Shown in pieces: positions 36,465-45,599 of a stretch of 64,000 bases of DNA. The translations under genes were made by a program, and so were the position numbers. The notes beneath the pieces are model-generated. The model saw only the letters and a program-made list of their open reading frames with translations, ran no database searches and had not been told where the DNA came from. Source of the stretch: Paenibacillus sp. HB172176 (GTDB taxonomy: Bacteria > Bacillota > Bacilli > Paenibacillales > Paenibacillaceae); contig NZ_JAATHD010000003.1 in the NCBI RefSeq assembly GCF_011947265.1, positions 434,001-498,000 of the forward strand, in the 5' to 3' direction. How positions within the stretch are numbered: the first letter of the stretch is position 1; every line of letters starts with the position of its first letter.

Positions 36465-36493
36465 ACGTCAAGCGGTTTAGCTTGGCGTTTTTT
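36465..36493 (+). terminator. Terminator of yuiD
   Basis: Stem ACGTCAAGC/GCTTGGCGT (one wobble pair) with a six-base loop and TTTTT tail. Confidence 0.8.
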
Positions 36494-36533
36494 GGCGTTG
36501 AGGTACGGATAGGATTGGAGCTGGAAGAGAATG

Positions 36534-36562
36534 TTGACATCTTTGTTTAAATTGCATACAAT
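36534..36562 (+). promoter_or_regulatory. Sigma-A promoter of the glutathione peroxidase gene
   Basis: A consensus TTGACA (36534-36539) and TACAAT (36557-36562) with a 17-base spacer. The -10 box lies inside a perfect palindrome at 36547-36566. Confidence 0.9.
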
Positions 36563-36566
36563 TTAA
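36547..36566. promoter_or_regulatory. OhrR/MarR-like operator overlapping the -10 box
   Basis: TTAAATTG-CATA-CAATTTAA, a perfect 8-bp inverted repeat with a four-base spacer. Its core AATTGCATACAATT differs in one base from the AATTGTATACAATT found in the B. subtilis OhrR operator. Overlap with the -10 box would allow repression until peroxide oxidises the regulator. Confidence 0.65.
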
Positions 36567-36600
36567 TTAGATGTTATTCGATTAAGAAGGAGGTCGTTCA

Positions 36601-37095
36601 ATGTCCATCTATGATATTGTAGTGAAAACGATAACTGGCGAGGAACAAACTCTGGAGCCCTACAAGGGGAAGGTTATGCTTATTGTCAACACAGCGACGG
36701 GCTGCGGCTTTGCGCCGCAATTCGGCGGACTGCAGAAGCTCCACGATGATTACAAGGACCAAGGCTTTGCTGTGCTTGGCTTCCCATGCTCTCAGTTCGG
36801 CAATCAGGAGCCTGGAACAGATAGCGAGGTTGCGCAGTCCTGTCAGCTTAACTTCGGCGTTTCATTCCCGTTATTTTCGAAAATCAATGTGAACGGCAAG
36901 GATGCGCATCCCTTATTCAAGCTGCTGACGAATGAAGCAAGAGGCGTGCTGGGCTCAAAGTCGATTAAATGGAATTTCACCAAATTTCTTGTTGATCGGG
37001 AAGGGAATGTCGTGAAGCGCTTCGGCTCCACCGATGAGCCTGCCCAAATCGAAAGCCATGTGAAGGAATTGCTGGCCTACAAAGTTAATGCTTAA
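36601..37095 (+). CDS. bsaA: Glutathione peroxidase family thiol peroxidase
   Basis: A 164-residue peroxidase of normal length. The peroxidatic residue is C35 in NTATGCGFAPQF; the catalytic Gln lies in GFPCSQFGNQEPG and the Trp/Asn pair in IKWNFTKFLVDREG. Bacterial members use thioredoxin rather than glutathione to reduce hydroperoxides. AGGAGG precedes the ATG. Probably peroxide-inducible through the operator over its promoter. Confidence 0.95.
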   Translation: MSIYDIVVKTITGEEQTLEPYKGKVMLIVNTATGCGFAPQFGGLQKLHDDYKDQGFAVLGFPCSQFGNQEPGTDSEVAQSCQLNFGVSFPLFSKINVNGKDAHPLFKLLTNEARGVLGSKSIKWNFTKFLVDREGNVVKRFGSTDEPAQIESHVKELLAYKVNA

Positions 37096-37126
37096 TGGAT
37101 GGAAGAAAGCTGGAATATATGACATG

Positions 37127-37162
37127 AGCATCTTTGACCTTTGAGGGTTGGAGATGCTTTTC
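37127..37162 (+). terminator. Terminator of the peroxidase gene
   Basis: Stem AGCATCT (37127-37133) with AGATGCT (37152-37158) and an inner ACCT/GGGT pairing, followed by TTTTC. Confidence 0.75.
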
Positions 37163-37209
37163 TCCATTTCCGGAAGTTCGATATCGTTCTGATTGTCGCA
37201 TAAATAAGT

Positions 37210-37237
37210 TTGGAATCTAGCGAAAATCGGTTATAAT
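37210..37237 (+). promoter_or_regulatory. Sigma-A promoter of the yitT-type gene
   Basis: TTGGAA (37210-37215) and a consensus TATAAT (37232-37237) with a 16-base spacer. Confidence 0.65.
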
Positions 37238-37277
37238 GACTGTAGGCAGATATTCAATCTTCAAAGGGGGAAAGGGT

Positions 37278-38150
37278 TTGGCAGGAAATAAAAAACATAA
37301 GAAATTGTCTAAGCTGGAAATATTCAAACGATTGGTCTTTATAACGATAGGTTCTATATTAATGGGGATTGCGTTGGAGAAGTTCCTCGTTCCTTATGAT
37401 ATAATCGATGGCGGAATTGCCGGTATTTCCATTATGCTTTCCGCGATTACAGACTGGCCGCTGAGCTTGTTCCTCTTCATTGTGAACGTTCCCTTTCTTA
37501 TTCTCGGTTACAAGCAACTAGGGAAAACCTTTGCCCTGTCAACGTTGTACGGCATCATTATTATGTCGGCTACAACAGCGTTCTTCGAGCATTCGGGTCC
37601 CTTCCCCGAAGATAAACTGCTTGCCGTGTTATTCGGCGGATTGATACTGGGCGCGGGCGTTGGTCTTGTTATTCGATATGGCGGATCGCTTGACGGCGTA
37701 GAGATCGTTTCGATTTTAATTTCAAAGCGAATCAGAATTGCGGTCGGTCAGGTGATTATGGTATTCAATGTATTAATCTTCGTCGTTGCCGGATTTGTGT
37801 TCGAATGGACCTCGGCGATGTACTCCATGTTTACCTATTATATTGCGATCAAGGTCATTGATATTGTTGTAGAAGGTCTGGATGAATCGAAATCAGTTAC
37901 GATTATATCCAAGGAATTCGAAGAGATTTCGCAGGCCATAATGGATCGGCTCGGCAGAAGCACTACATTGCTGCAGGCCAAAGGCGGGTATTCGGGCGAG
38001 GGGACGGAGGTAATCTACTGCGTCGTATCGCGCTTGGAGCTGGCGAAACTGAAAGGCATTGTTCAATCAATTGACGAGAAAGCTTTTATCGCGATTGAGC
38101 ATGTGTCAGATGTCATGGGAGGCAATTTCAGCAAGAAGAGCATTCACTGA
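37278..38150 (+). CDS. yitT: YitT/DUF2179 membrane protein
   Basis: A 290-residue protein with five transmembrane segments (VFITIGSILMGIALEKFLVP; FLFIVNVPFLILGY; and others) and a C-terminal soluble DUF2179 domain (SVTIISKEFEEISQAIMDRL, KGGYSGEGTEVIYCVVSRLE). YitT proteins are abundant in Bacillales; their transport or sensing role is not established. TTG 37278 with AAAGGGGG upstream is preferred to the ATG at 37236, which lies at the predicted transcription start. Confidence 0.9.
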   Translation: MAGNKKHKKLSKLEIFKRLVFITIGSILMGIALEKFLVPYDIIDGGIAGISIMLSAITDWPLSLFLFIVNVPFLILGYKQLGKTFALSTLYGIIIMSATTAFFEHSGPFPEDKLLAVLFGGLILGAGVGLVIRYGGSLDGVEIVSILISKRIRIAVGQVIMVFNVLIFVVAGFVFEWTSAMYSMFTYYIAIKVIDIVVEGLDESKSVTIISKEFEEISQAIMDRLGRSTTLLQAKGGYSGEGTEVIYCVVSRLELAKLKGIVQSIDEKAFIAIEHVSDVMGGNFSKKSIH

Positions 38151-38563
38151 CAGAAACGACGAAGAAATTGGACAGGGCTGCCCTGTCGGCACAGCATCTG
38201 CCGACTGAGCAGCCCTTAAATTATTGTTGAAACTATTTAACCAACAGCCTCAGCTGTGTGATGGAATCCCCGTTATAACCGCAAACCGCATGCTTGCAAG
38301 GCGGCGAACTTGCTATTCTAAAACAACGAAAGCCCTGCCTCTCTTCCGTCCTTGCGGCTCCAATGACCGCGCCAGCGTGAATCAGAATGACAACATGAAC
38401 AACATGAGTTGGATAGGTCAGTCAAGAAATCAAAATCAGAGGGTAATTATGAATTTCATTGAGGATTGACGAGGTTAAATACAACATTCTTATTATTTTA
38501 CCATGATTCATTCATATTGGCAAGAATAATTGGGCATTATAAGAAAAAAGGAGGAATGAAACG
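38151..38563. other. Gap between yitT and yetF genes
   Basis: A 413-base stretch without a supported gene. It begins with the hairpin at 38174-38216. An open frame of 81 codons (38224-38469) has a TTG start, no ribosome binding site and an unusual residue mix, so I do not call it. Near the end an A+T-rich region with TTGACG at 38466 may hold the yetF promoter. Confidence 0.6.
38174..38216 (+). terminator. Branched hairpin behind yitT
   Basis: Outer stem AGGGCTGC/GCAGCCCT and inner stem GTCGGC/GCCGAC, followed by TTAAATTATT. The T tail is interrupted, so termination strength is uncertain. Confidence 0.5.
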
Positions 38564-39424
38564 ATGCCCGATTGGCTGCAAATTGTACTTCGAACAATGG
38601 TGGCTATTGTCATTTTATTTGTATTAACAAAATTGCTGGGAAAGAGACAGATTTCCGAGCTTTCCCTCTTTGAATACATAACGGGAATCTCTATAGGCAA
38701 TATCGCTGCATACATTTCACTTGATCTTGATAATTTGTGGTATTTGGGGCTGATTTCCTTAGTTGTTTGGGTGACGGTTTCGGTTGGCATCGAATTTGTG
38801 ACCATGAAGAACAAGCGGATAAGAGATTTTGTAGACGGCAAGGGCACTGTGCTCATCAAAGACGGACAGCTCGATAAGAAATCGCTGCACAAAGAAAGAA
38901 TGACGTTGGACGAGCTGCTCGAGCAGCTGAGGAAGAAAGATGTTTTCCGAGTGGCTGATGTTGAATTTGCCGTAATGGAAGCAAGCGGAGAGCTCAATGT
39001 AATGTTGAAGAAGGAATATCAGCCTGTAACCGCCGATTTGCTCGGCTGGAAGGTAAGCGAAGAGAAGCCTCCGGTAACGGTGGTCATGGATGGTCAAACG
39101 TTGCAGGACGAGCTTCAGGCGGCCGGCAAAAACGAAGGCTGGCTTTTGCATGAGCTTAAGAAAAATCATATGAAGCTGCGCGAAGTATTTCTGGCCCAGA
39201 TTGACGATAACAATCAATTGATTATTCAAACAACAAACGGGAAAATCATTCCTGCACCTAAGCAAATGAAAGCAGCGGACCGGATCTTTCAGATGACATC
39301 GCAGCTCGAGGCAGAGCTCAAGCAACTGGAGCAATCCTCTACAAACGAATCGGATCGGAAAAAGTACGAATCTGCGCTGAAGCATTTGCAGATCGGAATA
39401 GACGGTATGAAGCCGAAAAATTAG
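38564..39424 (+). CDS. yetF: YetF/DUF421 membrane protein
   Basis: A 286-residue DUF421 protein: three N-terminal transmembrane segments, the conserved LLGKRQISELSLFEYITGIS, and KGTVLIKDGQLDKKSLHKER with VADVEFAVMEASGELNV in the cytoplasmic domain. Such proteins are frequent in spore formers and influence spore or membrane properties, mechanism unknown. The C-terminal 60 residues are charged and likely coiled. AAAGGAGG precedes the ATG. Confidence 0.9.
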   Translation: MPDWLQIVLRTMVAIVILFVLTKLLGKRQISELSLFEYITGISIGNIAAYISLDLDNLWYLGLISLVVWVTVSVGIEFVTMKNKRIRDFVDGKGTVLIKDGQLDKKSLHKERMTLDELLEQLRKKDVFRVADVEFAVMEASGELNVMLKKEYQPVTADLLGWKVSEEKPPVTVVMDGQTLQDELQAAGKNEGWLLHELKKNHMKLREVFLAQIDDNNQLIIQTTNGKIIPAPKQMKAADRIFQMTSQLEAELKQLEQSSTNESDRKKYESALKHLQIGIDGMKPKN

Positions 39425-39514
39425 TGGGAAAGACGAGGAATCCATGTGTTTCTCGTCTTCCATTTAATGCCGAATCGATGACGATTTTGACGTACATATA
39501 ATAGAAGGAATAAT

Positions 39515-40243
39515 TTAACGGCGACGCATTTGCTTCTGTTGCGGGGCATATTCTCCCGGAACGGTAATCGGAGGCGGCATGACGGTGCCATTGCCGAAGA
39601 AATATTGTACAACCGTATTGAAATCATCGAGATAAGGCTCGAGCGAATGCCCGCTCCATGCTTCCTTCGCGAATTCATTCAAATAGTTGACCAGTTCCAT
39701 ATTGGCCGAAATGTGAACCTCCTGCAAGCTCGGCGTGTTTTCCCGAATGAGAAGCGCGATTGTTTGCTTTAGTTCATTCGAGATATCGTTATGATCATTG
39801 ACCGTGAAATAGGAATTATAAGGAGATGCCAGCACTCGGCTGTTGCCGTCTGGACCTCCCGGGACTGAGTTGTATCGAAGCCTGTTTCTTCCGCCGTTAT
39901 TCTGCTCTTCCGTGCCGCCCGAGTTTTTCGTGCCGACGGCCGTCCAATCCAGCATGATGCCCGCATAGGCGTTTTTGTCGGTCAGCATAACGATTGCGGA
40001 AGCTACGCCGTTCAGCGAGCTTATCTTGTTCGAGAGCATGGAGCTGTATTCGAAGTATGCGTTATTATGCTGTTCGGCATTGCTCGACATCGTGCCATAC
40101 GAACGATTTTGCGCGGATTTCAAATCATTTTTGCCGCGGCTTCCATAATCGTAATCGCTTTTTTGCACCTTTTCGTAACTGCCGCAGCCTGAAGCTGCGA
40201 CCAGCGCTGCAACAAGAAAGATTAGAGCCGATTGTCTCATCAT
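39515..40243 (-). CDS. YhcN/YlaJ-family sporulation lipoprotein
   Basis: A 242-residue lipoprotein with lipobox ASGC (Cys20) and the YhcN/YlaJ core (SSLNGVASAIVMLTDKNAYAGI; ISNELKQTIALLIRENTPSL; VHISANMELVNYLNEFAKEA). These proteins occur on the inner forespore membrane and spore coat. A GGAGG ten bases before the ATG supports the start. Convergent with yetF. Confidence 0.87.
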   Translation of the reverse strand: MMRQSALIFLVAALVAASGCGSYEKVQKSDYDYGSRGKNDLKSAQNRSYGTMSSNAEQHNNAYFEYSSMLSNKISSLNGVASAIVMLTDKNAYAGIMLDWTAVGTKNSGGTEEQNNGGRNRLRYNSVPGGPDGNSRVLASPYNSYFTVNDHNDISNELKQTIALLIRENTPSLQEVHISANMELVNYLNEFAKEAWSGHSLEPYLDDFNTVVQYFFGNGTVMPPPITVPGEYAPQQKQMRRR

Positions 40244-40603
40244 AGGTTGGCAACCTCCAATCGATTTTCATGCTTTAGTTTTGGTCTTGAAGCCGGAAAT
40301 ATACCTTATGGAGATCATACATAATTGACCATGGTTTTGGTGCACAATGTAGAGAGAAGCGGCAAATTAGGATATAGAAGATCCAGCAAAACACAAGGAA
40401 AAAAACGCATAAATCTTGCGATTTTGACAGGTTTGAGAACAATTTGTGAACTCTCTGTGGAGCGTTGACAAAAACAGGCATCAACTTTATATTTAATAAA
40501 GTGATTTAAGTTGCAGGGGTTGTCATAACATCTGTGAAAAACGCAGCAGGCCGCTTGCCACGTAATAAGGCAGCTGTGAAAACGTCAAAAGTGGGGTTGA
40601 TTA
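40244..40603. other. Long untranslated region before ctaC
   Basis: A 360-base stretch with no supported gene. It holds the ctaC promoter at 40465-40493 and a leader of about 100 bases. No riboswitch-like structure was recognised. Confidence 0.6.
40465..40493 (+). promoter_or_regulatory. Sigma-A promoter of the cta operon
   Basis: TTGACA (40465-40470) and TATATT (40488-40493) with a 17-base spacer, about 110 bases upstream of ctaC. Confidence 0.75.
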
Positions 40604-41656
40604 ATGATGAATCGGTGGCAATTTTTAAAACGGCTTGCGCCGCTATTAACCATTATGGTTTTGGTGCTTGCGGCATGCGGACGAGAAGACTTGTCTCCGC
40701 TTAATCCCCAAGGGCCAGTCGCGCAAGAGCAATTGGATTTGATGAAGACTTCAATCATTATTATGTCTGTGGTGGTTGTCATCGTCTTCGCAATCTCTTT
40801 GTACGTTATCGTTCGTTTTCGTAGACGTAAAGGGGACAAGACTATACCTAAGCAAGTAGAGGGCAATCATAAGCTGGAGATTATCTGGACCGTCATTCCA
40901 ATAATCATGCTTGTGATTCTTGGCGTGCCTACGGTTCAATCGGTATTCAACTTGTCGAAAGATCAAAGTGATGATCCGGACGCCATTAAGGTTATCGTTA
41001 CCTCACATCAATATTGGTGGGAATTCGAATACCCTGATTACGGAATCAAGACCGCTCAAGAGCTTGTCATACCAAAGGGAAAGACGATTGCGATCGAAGC
41101 CAAGACGGCGGATGTTCTTCACTCCTTCTGGGTTCCGTCTCTTGCAGGCAAGATTGATACAAATCCAGGCGGTACAGTGAATCATATGTACTTTTCGGCA
41201 CCGAAAGAAGGCGTTTACTTGGGCAAATGCGCCGAGCTATGCGGACCTTCTCACGGTTTGATGGATTTCAAGGTGAAATCGGTCGATCAAGCTTCATTCG
41301 AGCGTTGGACATCGGCGATCAAGGCTCCTGTAGCGATGCCTAGCGATCCTGCCGTGGCTGCAGCTTTAACGAACCAATGTCTTGTATGTCATGCGATTGG
41401 CGATCAAGGCGGTCCGGCTTATCCGAATCTGACAGGTATCGGCAGTCGCGACAGCGTGGGCGGAATTCTTGTCAATGTCGATGCTGATGATATTAAATAC
41501 GACAATGAGGGAACGGTGTACGACAATCTCTACAGATGGATCAAGGATCCTGAAGCGGTAAAACCGGGCAATCATATGGCGAAGCAATATGATTTAACGG
41601 ATCAGGAGCTTGAAGGGATTGCCGACTATTTATCCAAATTAACTCTAGACTACTAA
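40604..41656 (+). CDS. ctaC: Cytochrome c oxidase subunit II with fused cytochrome c (CtaC)
   Basis: A 350-residue lipoprotein-type subunit II. Lipobox LAAC, two transmembrane segments, a cupredoxin domain with the CuA ligands C209, E211, C213, H217 and M220 in CAELCGPSHGLM (the upstream His ligand in TSHQYWWEF), and a C-terminal cytochrome c domain with the haem motif C259-LVC-H263. This fusion is the mark of caa3-type oxidases. It receives electrons at the outer face of the membrane. First gene of ctaCDEFG. Confidence 0.96.
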   Translation: MMNRWQFLKRLAPLLTIMVLVLAACGREDLSPLNPQGPVAQEQLDLMKTSIIIMSVVVVIVFAISLYVIVRFRRRKGDKTIPKQVEGNHKLEIIWTVIPIIMLVILGVPTVQSVFNLSKDQSDDPDAIKVIVTSHQYWWEFEYPDYGIKTAQELVIPKGKTIAIEAKTADVLHSFWVPSLAGKIDTNPGGTVNHMYFSAPKEGVYLGKCAELCGPSHGLMDFKVKSVDQASFERWTSAIKAPVAMPSDPAVAAALTNQCLVCHAIGDQGGPAYPNLTGIGSRDSVGGILVNVDADDIKYDNEGTVYDNLYRWIKDPEAVKPGNHMAKQYDLTDQELEGIADYLSKLTLDY

Positions 41657-41692
41657 AATAAACACCATCAGTGATTGAAGGAGGTACCTACA

Positions 41693-43582
41693 TTGGCTCA
41701 TGCTCACGCGCATGCGGTTAAACGTTATAGCGGCATTATGGATTGGCTGACAACGGTTGACCACAAGAAAATTGGCATTTTATATTTGATTGCCGGGGGA
41801 TTCTTCTTTCTCGTCGGCGGTCTGGAAGCAATACTGATTCGGGTGCAATTATGGGGACCGCAGAACGATTTTGTATCGGCTTCTACATATAACGAGCTGC
41901 TTACCATGCATGGAACAACAATGATCTTCCTGGCGGCTATGCCCGTCATATTCGCTTTATTGAACGCGATTGTTCCGCTTCAGATCGGAGCGAGGGATGT
42001 AGCGTATCCATTCGTTAACGCGATTGGATTCTGGACTTTCCTGTTCGGCGGCTTGCTGCTAAATGTAAGCTGGTTGACCGGCAGCGTTCCTGACGCTGGA
42101 TGGACTTCATACGCGCCGCTTGCCGGCACGACTTACGGTCCTACACATGGCATGGATTATTACGTGCTGGGCTTGCAGATTGCAGGTATTGGTACACTGG
42201 TAGGCGGAATCAACTTCTTGGTTACAATTATAAATATGAGAGCGCCGGGTATGACCTTCATGCGTATGCCGCTTTTCACATGGACGGCTTTCATTACTTC
42301 CGCTCTTATCCTGTTTGCCTTTCCTGCGTTAACTGTAGGCTTGGCGGCATTAATGTTTGATCGTTTGTTCGATGCCAATTTCTTCGACCCTGCCGGCGGC
42401 GGCAACGCTGTCTTGTGGGAGCATATTTTCTGGATATTCGGACATCCTGAGGTGTATATTCTGATTCTGCCGGCATTCGGCGTTATTTCCGAGGTAATAA
42501 GCACATTCTCCCGGAAGAGATTGTTCGGTTACAGCTCCATGGTCTTCGCGACTATTCTCATCGGCTTTCTCGGCTTCATGGTTTGGGCGCATCACATGTT
42601 CACGACGGGACTTGGTCCAGTAGCGAACGCGCTCTTCTCCATCGCAACCATGCTGATTGCGGTACCGACGGGGATCAAGATTTTCAACTGGCTCTTCACC
42701 ATGTGGGGCGGCTCGATTGTTTTCACCTCCGCGAATTTATTCGCAGTCGGATTTATTCCAACTTTCGTTATGGGCGGGGTAACAGGGGTTATGCTTGCGG
42801 CTGCTCCAGCGGATTTTCAGTATCATGATTCTTATTTCGTTGTTGCCCATTTCCACTATGTTATTGTCGGCGGTTTGGTGCTCGGCTTATTCGCCGGCCT
42901 GCATTACTGGTGGCCGAAGATGTTCGGACGCGCGCTGAACGAAACATTGGGCAAGCTGACGTTCTGGACATTCTTTATCGGCTTCCACTTGACCTTCTTC
43001 GTACAGCATTTCCTGGGCCTTATGGGGATGCCGCGCAGAATTTGGCAGTATCTTGACGGTCTGGGCTTTAATGAACTGAATATGATTAGTACGGTAGGCG
43101 CATTCCTGATGGGCCTTGGCACAATCTTCTTCTTGATTAATGTTGTCACAACGTTTATGAAGCCGAAGAACGCTCCTAATGATCCATGGGATGATGGCCG
43201 AACATTGGAATGGACGATTCCATCGCCTGCTCCTGAATACAATTTCGCACAAACTCCGCTGGTTCGCGGATATGATGCCTATTGGAAAGAAAAGCAAGAC
43301 GGTCACACCAGCATGACGCCGGCTGAACCGATAGGTCCGATTCATATGCCTTCGCCTTCGATTTTGCCGTTCTTCATGGGCCTTGGATTGTTCATTGCCG
43401 GATTTGGATTCATGTACGCACCGGATTGGGGCGATGTGGGACCAATCGAATCCGGACATGTCATTGCGATTGCAGGACTTGGCATTACACTTCTGTGTAT
43501 GCTGCTTCGTTCCGTATTCGATGATCACGGGTTCCACATTGAAGAAGAAGAAATTCTTAAGGATATGGGGGGTAAAGCATGA
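41693..43582 (+). CDS. ctaD: Cytochrome c oxidase subunit I (CtaD)
   Basis: A 629-residue subunit I with 12-14 transmembrane segments. Visible hallmarks: LTTVDHKKIGILYLI, the haem-a His in TMHGTTMIFLAAMP, WEHIFWIFGHPEVYILILPA with the CuB/Tyr pair, the HH pair in WAHHMF, and FHYVIVGG. It reduces O2 to water and pumps protons. TTG 41693 has GAAGGAGG nine bases upstream. The stop overlaps ctaE by four bases. Confidence 0.97.
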   Translation: MAHAHAHAVKRYSGIMDWLTTVDHKKIGILYLIAGGFFFLVGGLEAILIRVQLWGPQNDFVSASTYNELLTMHGTTMIFLAAMPVIFALLNAIVPLQIGARDVAYPFVNAIGFWTFLFGGLLLNVSWLTGSVPDAGWTSYAPLAGTTYGPTHGMDYYVLGLQIAGIGTLVGGINFLVTIINMRAPGMTFMRMPLFTWTAFITSALILFAFPALTVGLAALMFDRLFDANFFDPAGGGNAVLWEHIFWIFGHPEVYILILPAFGVISEVISTFSRKRLFGYSSMVFATILIGFLGFMVWAHHMFTTGLGPVANALFSIATMLIAVPTGIKIFNWLFTMWGGSIVFTSANLFAVGFIPTFVMGGVTGVMLAAAPADFQYHDSYFVVAHFHYVIVGGLVLGLFAGLHYWWPKMFGRALNETLGKLTFWTFFIGFHLTFFVQHFLGLMGMPRRIWQYLDGLGFNELNMISTVGAFLMGLGTIFFLINVVTTFMKPKNAPNDPWDDGRTLEWTIPSPAPEYNFAQTPLVRGYDAYWKEKQDGHTSMTPAEPIGPIHMPSPSILPFFMGLGLFIAGFGFMYAPDWGDVGPIESGHVIAIAGLGITLLCMLLRSVFDDHGFHIEEEEILKDMGGKA

Positions 43583-44196
43583 GTGCACAAACACACGCAG
43601 ATGGTCATCTGCCTCATGAGCCGGAGAAGGCGACCCTCGAGGGACGCAATAAGATATTGGGGTTTTGGCTGTTTCTTGGCGCCGAGACCGTATTGTTCGG
43701 CACATTGTTCGGCGCTTTCCTTGCTTTAAGGGACCAGGTGCTGGATGGACCGACCGCCAATCATTTGTTCGAGCTTAAGACAGTAGCTATCGCAACTGCC
43801 TTGTTATTGACATCCAGCTTAACCAGCGTGTTCGCCGTTCAAGCCTTGCATCAGCAGAAACGGAAGAGCATTATTGGTTGGCTGATTGTTACCGTCCTTC
43901 TCGGCGCGGGATTCCTAGGGCTAGAGATCGAAGAGTTCCATACCTATGTAACGGAAGGACATGGCTTTACGACAAGCGCGTTCAGCTCCTCCTTCTATAC
44001 GCTGGTAGGCTTTCACGGAGCGCACGTACTGTTCGGCATTCTGTGGATCACGTTGATCATTCTTCAGCTTGTTAAGAAGGGATTAACGGTTGTTACAGCC
44101 CCCAAGGTTTATGTTGCCGGTATCTACTGGCATTTCATCGACGTTGTGTGGGTGTTCATCTTCACAGTCGTGTATTTGATGGGAAAGGTGGTTTAA
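43579..44196 (+). CDS. ctaE: Cytochrome c oxidase subunit III (CtaE)
   Basis: A 205-residue subunit III with five transmembrane segments, containing GFWLFLGAETVLFGTLFGAF, FYTLVGFHGAHVLFGI and YWHFIDVVWVFIFTVVY. GGGGGG before the ATG, which overlaps the ctaD stop. Stabilises the oxidase core. Confidence 0.96.
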   Translation: MSAQTHADGHLPHEPEKATLEGRNKILGFWLFLGAETVLFGTLFGAFLALRDQVLDGPTANHLFELKTVAIATALLLTSSLTSVFAVQALHQQKRKSIIGWLIVTVLLGAGFLGLEIEEFHTYVTEGHGFTTSAFSSSFYTLVGFHGAHVLFGILWITLIILQLVKKGLTVVTAPKVYVAGIYWHFIDVVWVFIFTVVYLMGKVV

Positions 44197-44199
44197 CGA

Positions 44200-44517
44200 A
44201 TGTCAAGCAATCATTCCGCCACAGAACGTCAATCCAGGCCGCATAGAACGGAAGGACCGAAGAAGCATATCATTGCTTTCATCTGTTCCATACTTCTAAC
44301 GCTTGTTGCATTCGCAACCGTCATGAGCGGCGAAGTAAACAAAGAATTTATTTACCTGATCTTGCTTGGAACGGCTTTTCTTCAAGTGTTCGTTCAGATG
44401 GCTTTCTGGATGCATATGAAGGACAGAGGCCACACCTTTGCAATCATCGGAATTTTGATGGGGATATTCGTTGTTTTTACTGTAGTCATCATGGCCCGCT
44501 ACTGGGCTTGGTGGTAA
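44200..44517 (+). CDS. ctaF: Cytochrome c oxidase subunit IV (CtaF)
   Basis: A 105-residue subunit IV with three transmembrane segments (HIIAFICSILLTLVAFATVM; FIYLILLGTAFLQVFVQMAF; GILMGIFVVFTVVIMARYW). AAAGGTGG precedes the ATG three bases after the ctaE stop. Confidence 0.93.
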   Translation: MSSNHSATERQSRPHRTEGPKKHIIAFICSILLTLVAFATVMSGEVNKEFIYLILLGTAFLQVFVQMAFWMHMKDRGHTFAIIGILMGIFVVFTVVIMARYWAWW

Positions 44518-44543
44518 ATCTTTTGCCAGCATTTGAACTGAAC

Positions 44544-44576
44544 AGAGGAGGGTCCCGGTTTGGGTCCCTCCTCTTT
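44544..44576 (+). terminator. Terminator within the cta cluster
   Basis: Stem AGAGGAGGG-T-CCC paired with GGG-T-CCCTCCTCT, followed by TT. It lies between ctaF and ctaG, so it may reduce expression of ctaG relative to the oxidase subunits. Confidence 0.75.
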
Positions 44577-44617
44577 CTCAGGATATTGGCGTTAGGGAAT
44601 AGAAAGGAGTTTCCACA

Positions 44618-45538
44618 ATGCGCGATTTGAACAAATATTTCAGCTTTGAACAATTGTGGTCACCGATGTTTTTGTTTGCAATGATTGCGTTTGTCATTCT
44701 CTATTTCTATTTGGTTGGACCATGGAGAATCAAGCATTTCCCGAATGAGAAAGCGGCCACACTTTGGCAGAAAACATGCTTGATAGCCGCAGTGCTGTTC
44801 TATTATCTCTGTCATGGCGGTCCCCTCAAGATGCTGGGTCATATGATGTTCACGTATCATATGATTAATATGTCGGTTTCCTATTTAATCGTTCCGCCGA
44901 TGGTTCTTGTCGCTGTCCCCGCCTTCATTTGGCGCAAAATGTTCTCGGCGCAATTTTGGGTGAAGCTCCGTTTCTTCATGCATCCTATCGTAACGTTAAT
45001 CTTGTTCAATATGCTGTTTTCGCTCTATCATGTGCCTGCAGTGCATGATTATGTCATGACGCATTTTACGATTCACAGAATCTATTACGGCGTACTGCTC
45101 GTTACCTCCTTTATGATGTGGTGGCAAATTGCTTGTCCCGTTCCGGAATGGTCCAGGCTTACAGATGTGAAGCGAATGGCTTATGTATTTGCCAACGGCA
45201 TGCTCTTGACACCGGCCTGCGCCTTGATTATTTTTGCCAGCACCAGTCTGTATGCGACCTACAGCGATCCCGAGCAATGGGCGAAGGCAATGGGATATTG
45301 CATCTCCGGTAATACCAGCTATCTCATTTCGGAATTCGGCGGTCCTGAGTTTTTCAATTGGATGGGCACGAAAGAAGACCAACAGTTGGGCGGAGTCATT
45401 ATGAAGCTTGTGCAGGAATTGATGTACGGCATTATTCTGGCATATATATTCAGACAATGGTTCAACAGGGAGCATGCGGATGATGAGCTGCCGAATGCAA
45501 ATCCGAACCCGAATAACTCAGATCCGGGAACCGTTTAA
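44618..45538 (+). CDS. ctaG: Cytochrome oxidase assembly factor CtaG (caa3_CtaG)
   Basis: A 306-residue membrane protein with seven transmembrane segments and conserved His/Met-rich patches (HMMFTYHMINMSVSYLIVPP; FTIHRIYYGVLLVTSFMMWW) thought to handle copper for caa3 oxidase assembly. AGAAAGGAG precedes the ATG. The C-terminus ends in an Asn/Pro-rich tail. Confidence 0.93.
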   Translation: MRDLNKYFSFEQLWSPMFLFAMIAFVILYFYLVGPWRIKHFPNEKAATLWQKTCLIAAVLFYYLCHGGPLKMLGHMMFTYHMINMSVSYLIVPPMVLVAVPAFIWRKMFSAQFWVKLRFFMHPIVTLILFNMLFSLYHVPAVHDYVMTHFTIHRIYYGVLLVTSFMMWWQIACPVPEWSRLTDVKRMAYVFANGMLLTPACALIIFASTSLYATYSDPEQWAKAMGYCISGNTSYLISEFGGPEFFNWMGTKEDQQLGGVIMKLVQELMYGIILAYIFRQWFNREHADDELPNANPNPNNSDPGTV

Positions 45539-45599
45539 TGCCATGATAACGTTATGACCTTTATGACCTACTTTCATCATAAAATGGAGTGAATAAAAA

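Noticed and set aside
38224..38469. 81-codon frame behind yitT
   Set aside because: TTG start without ribosome binding site, no recognisable pattern and overlap with the hairpin region.
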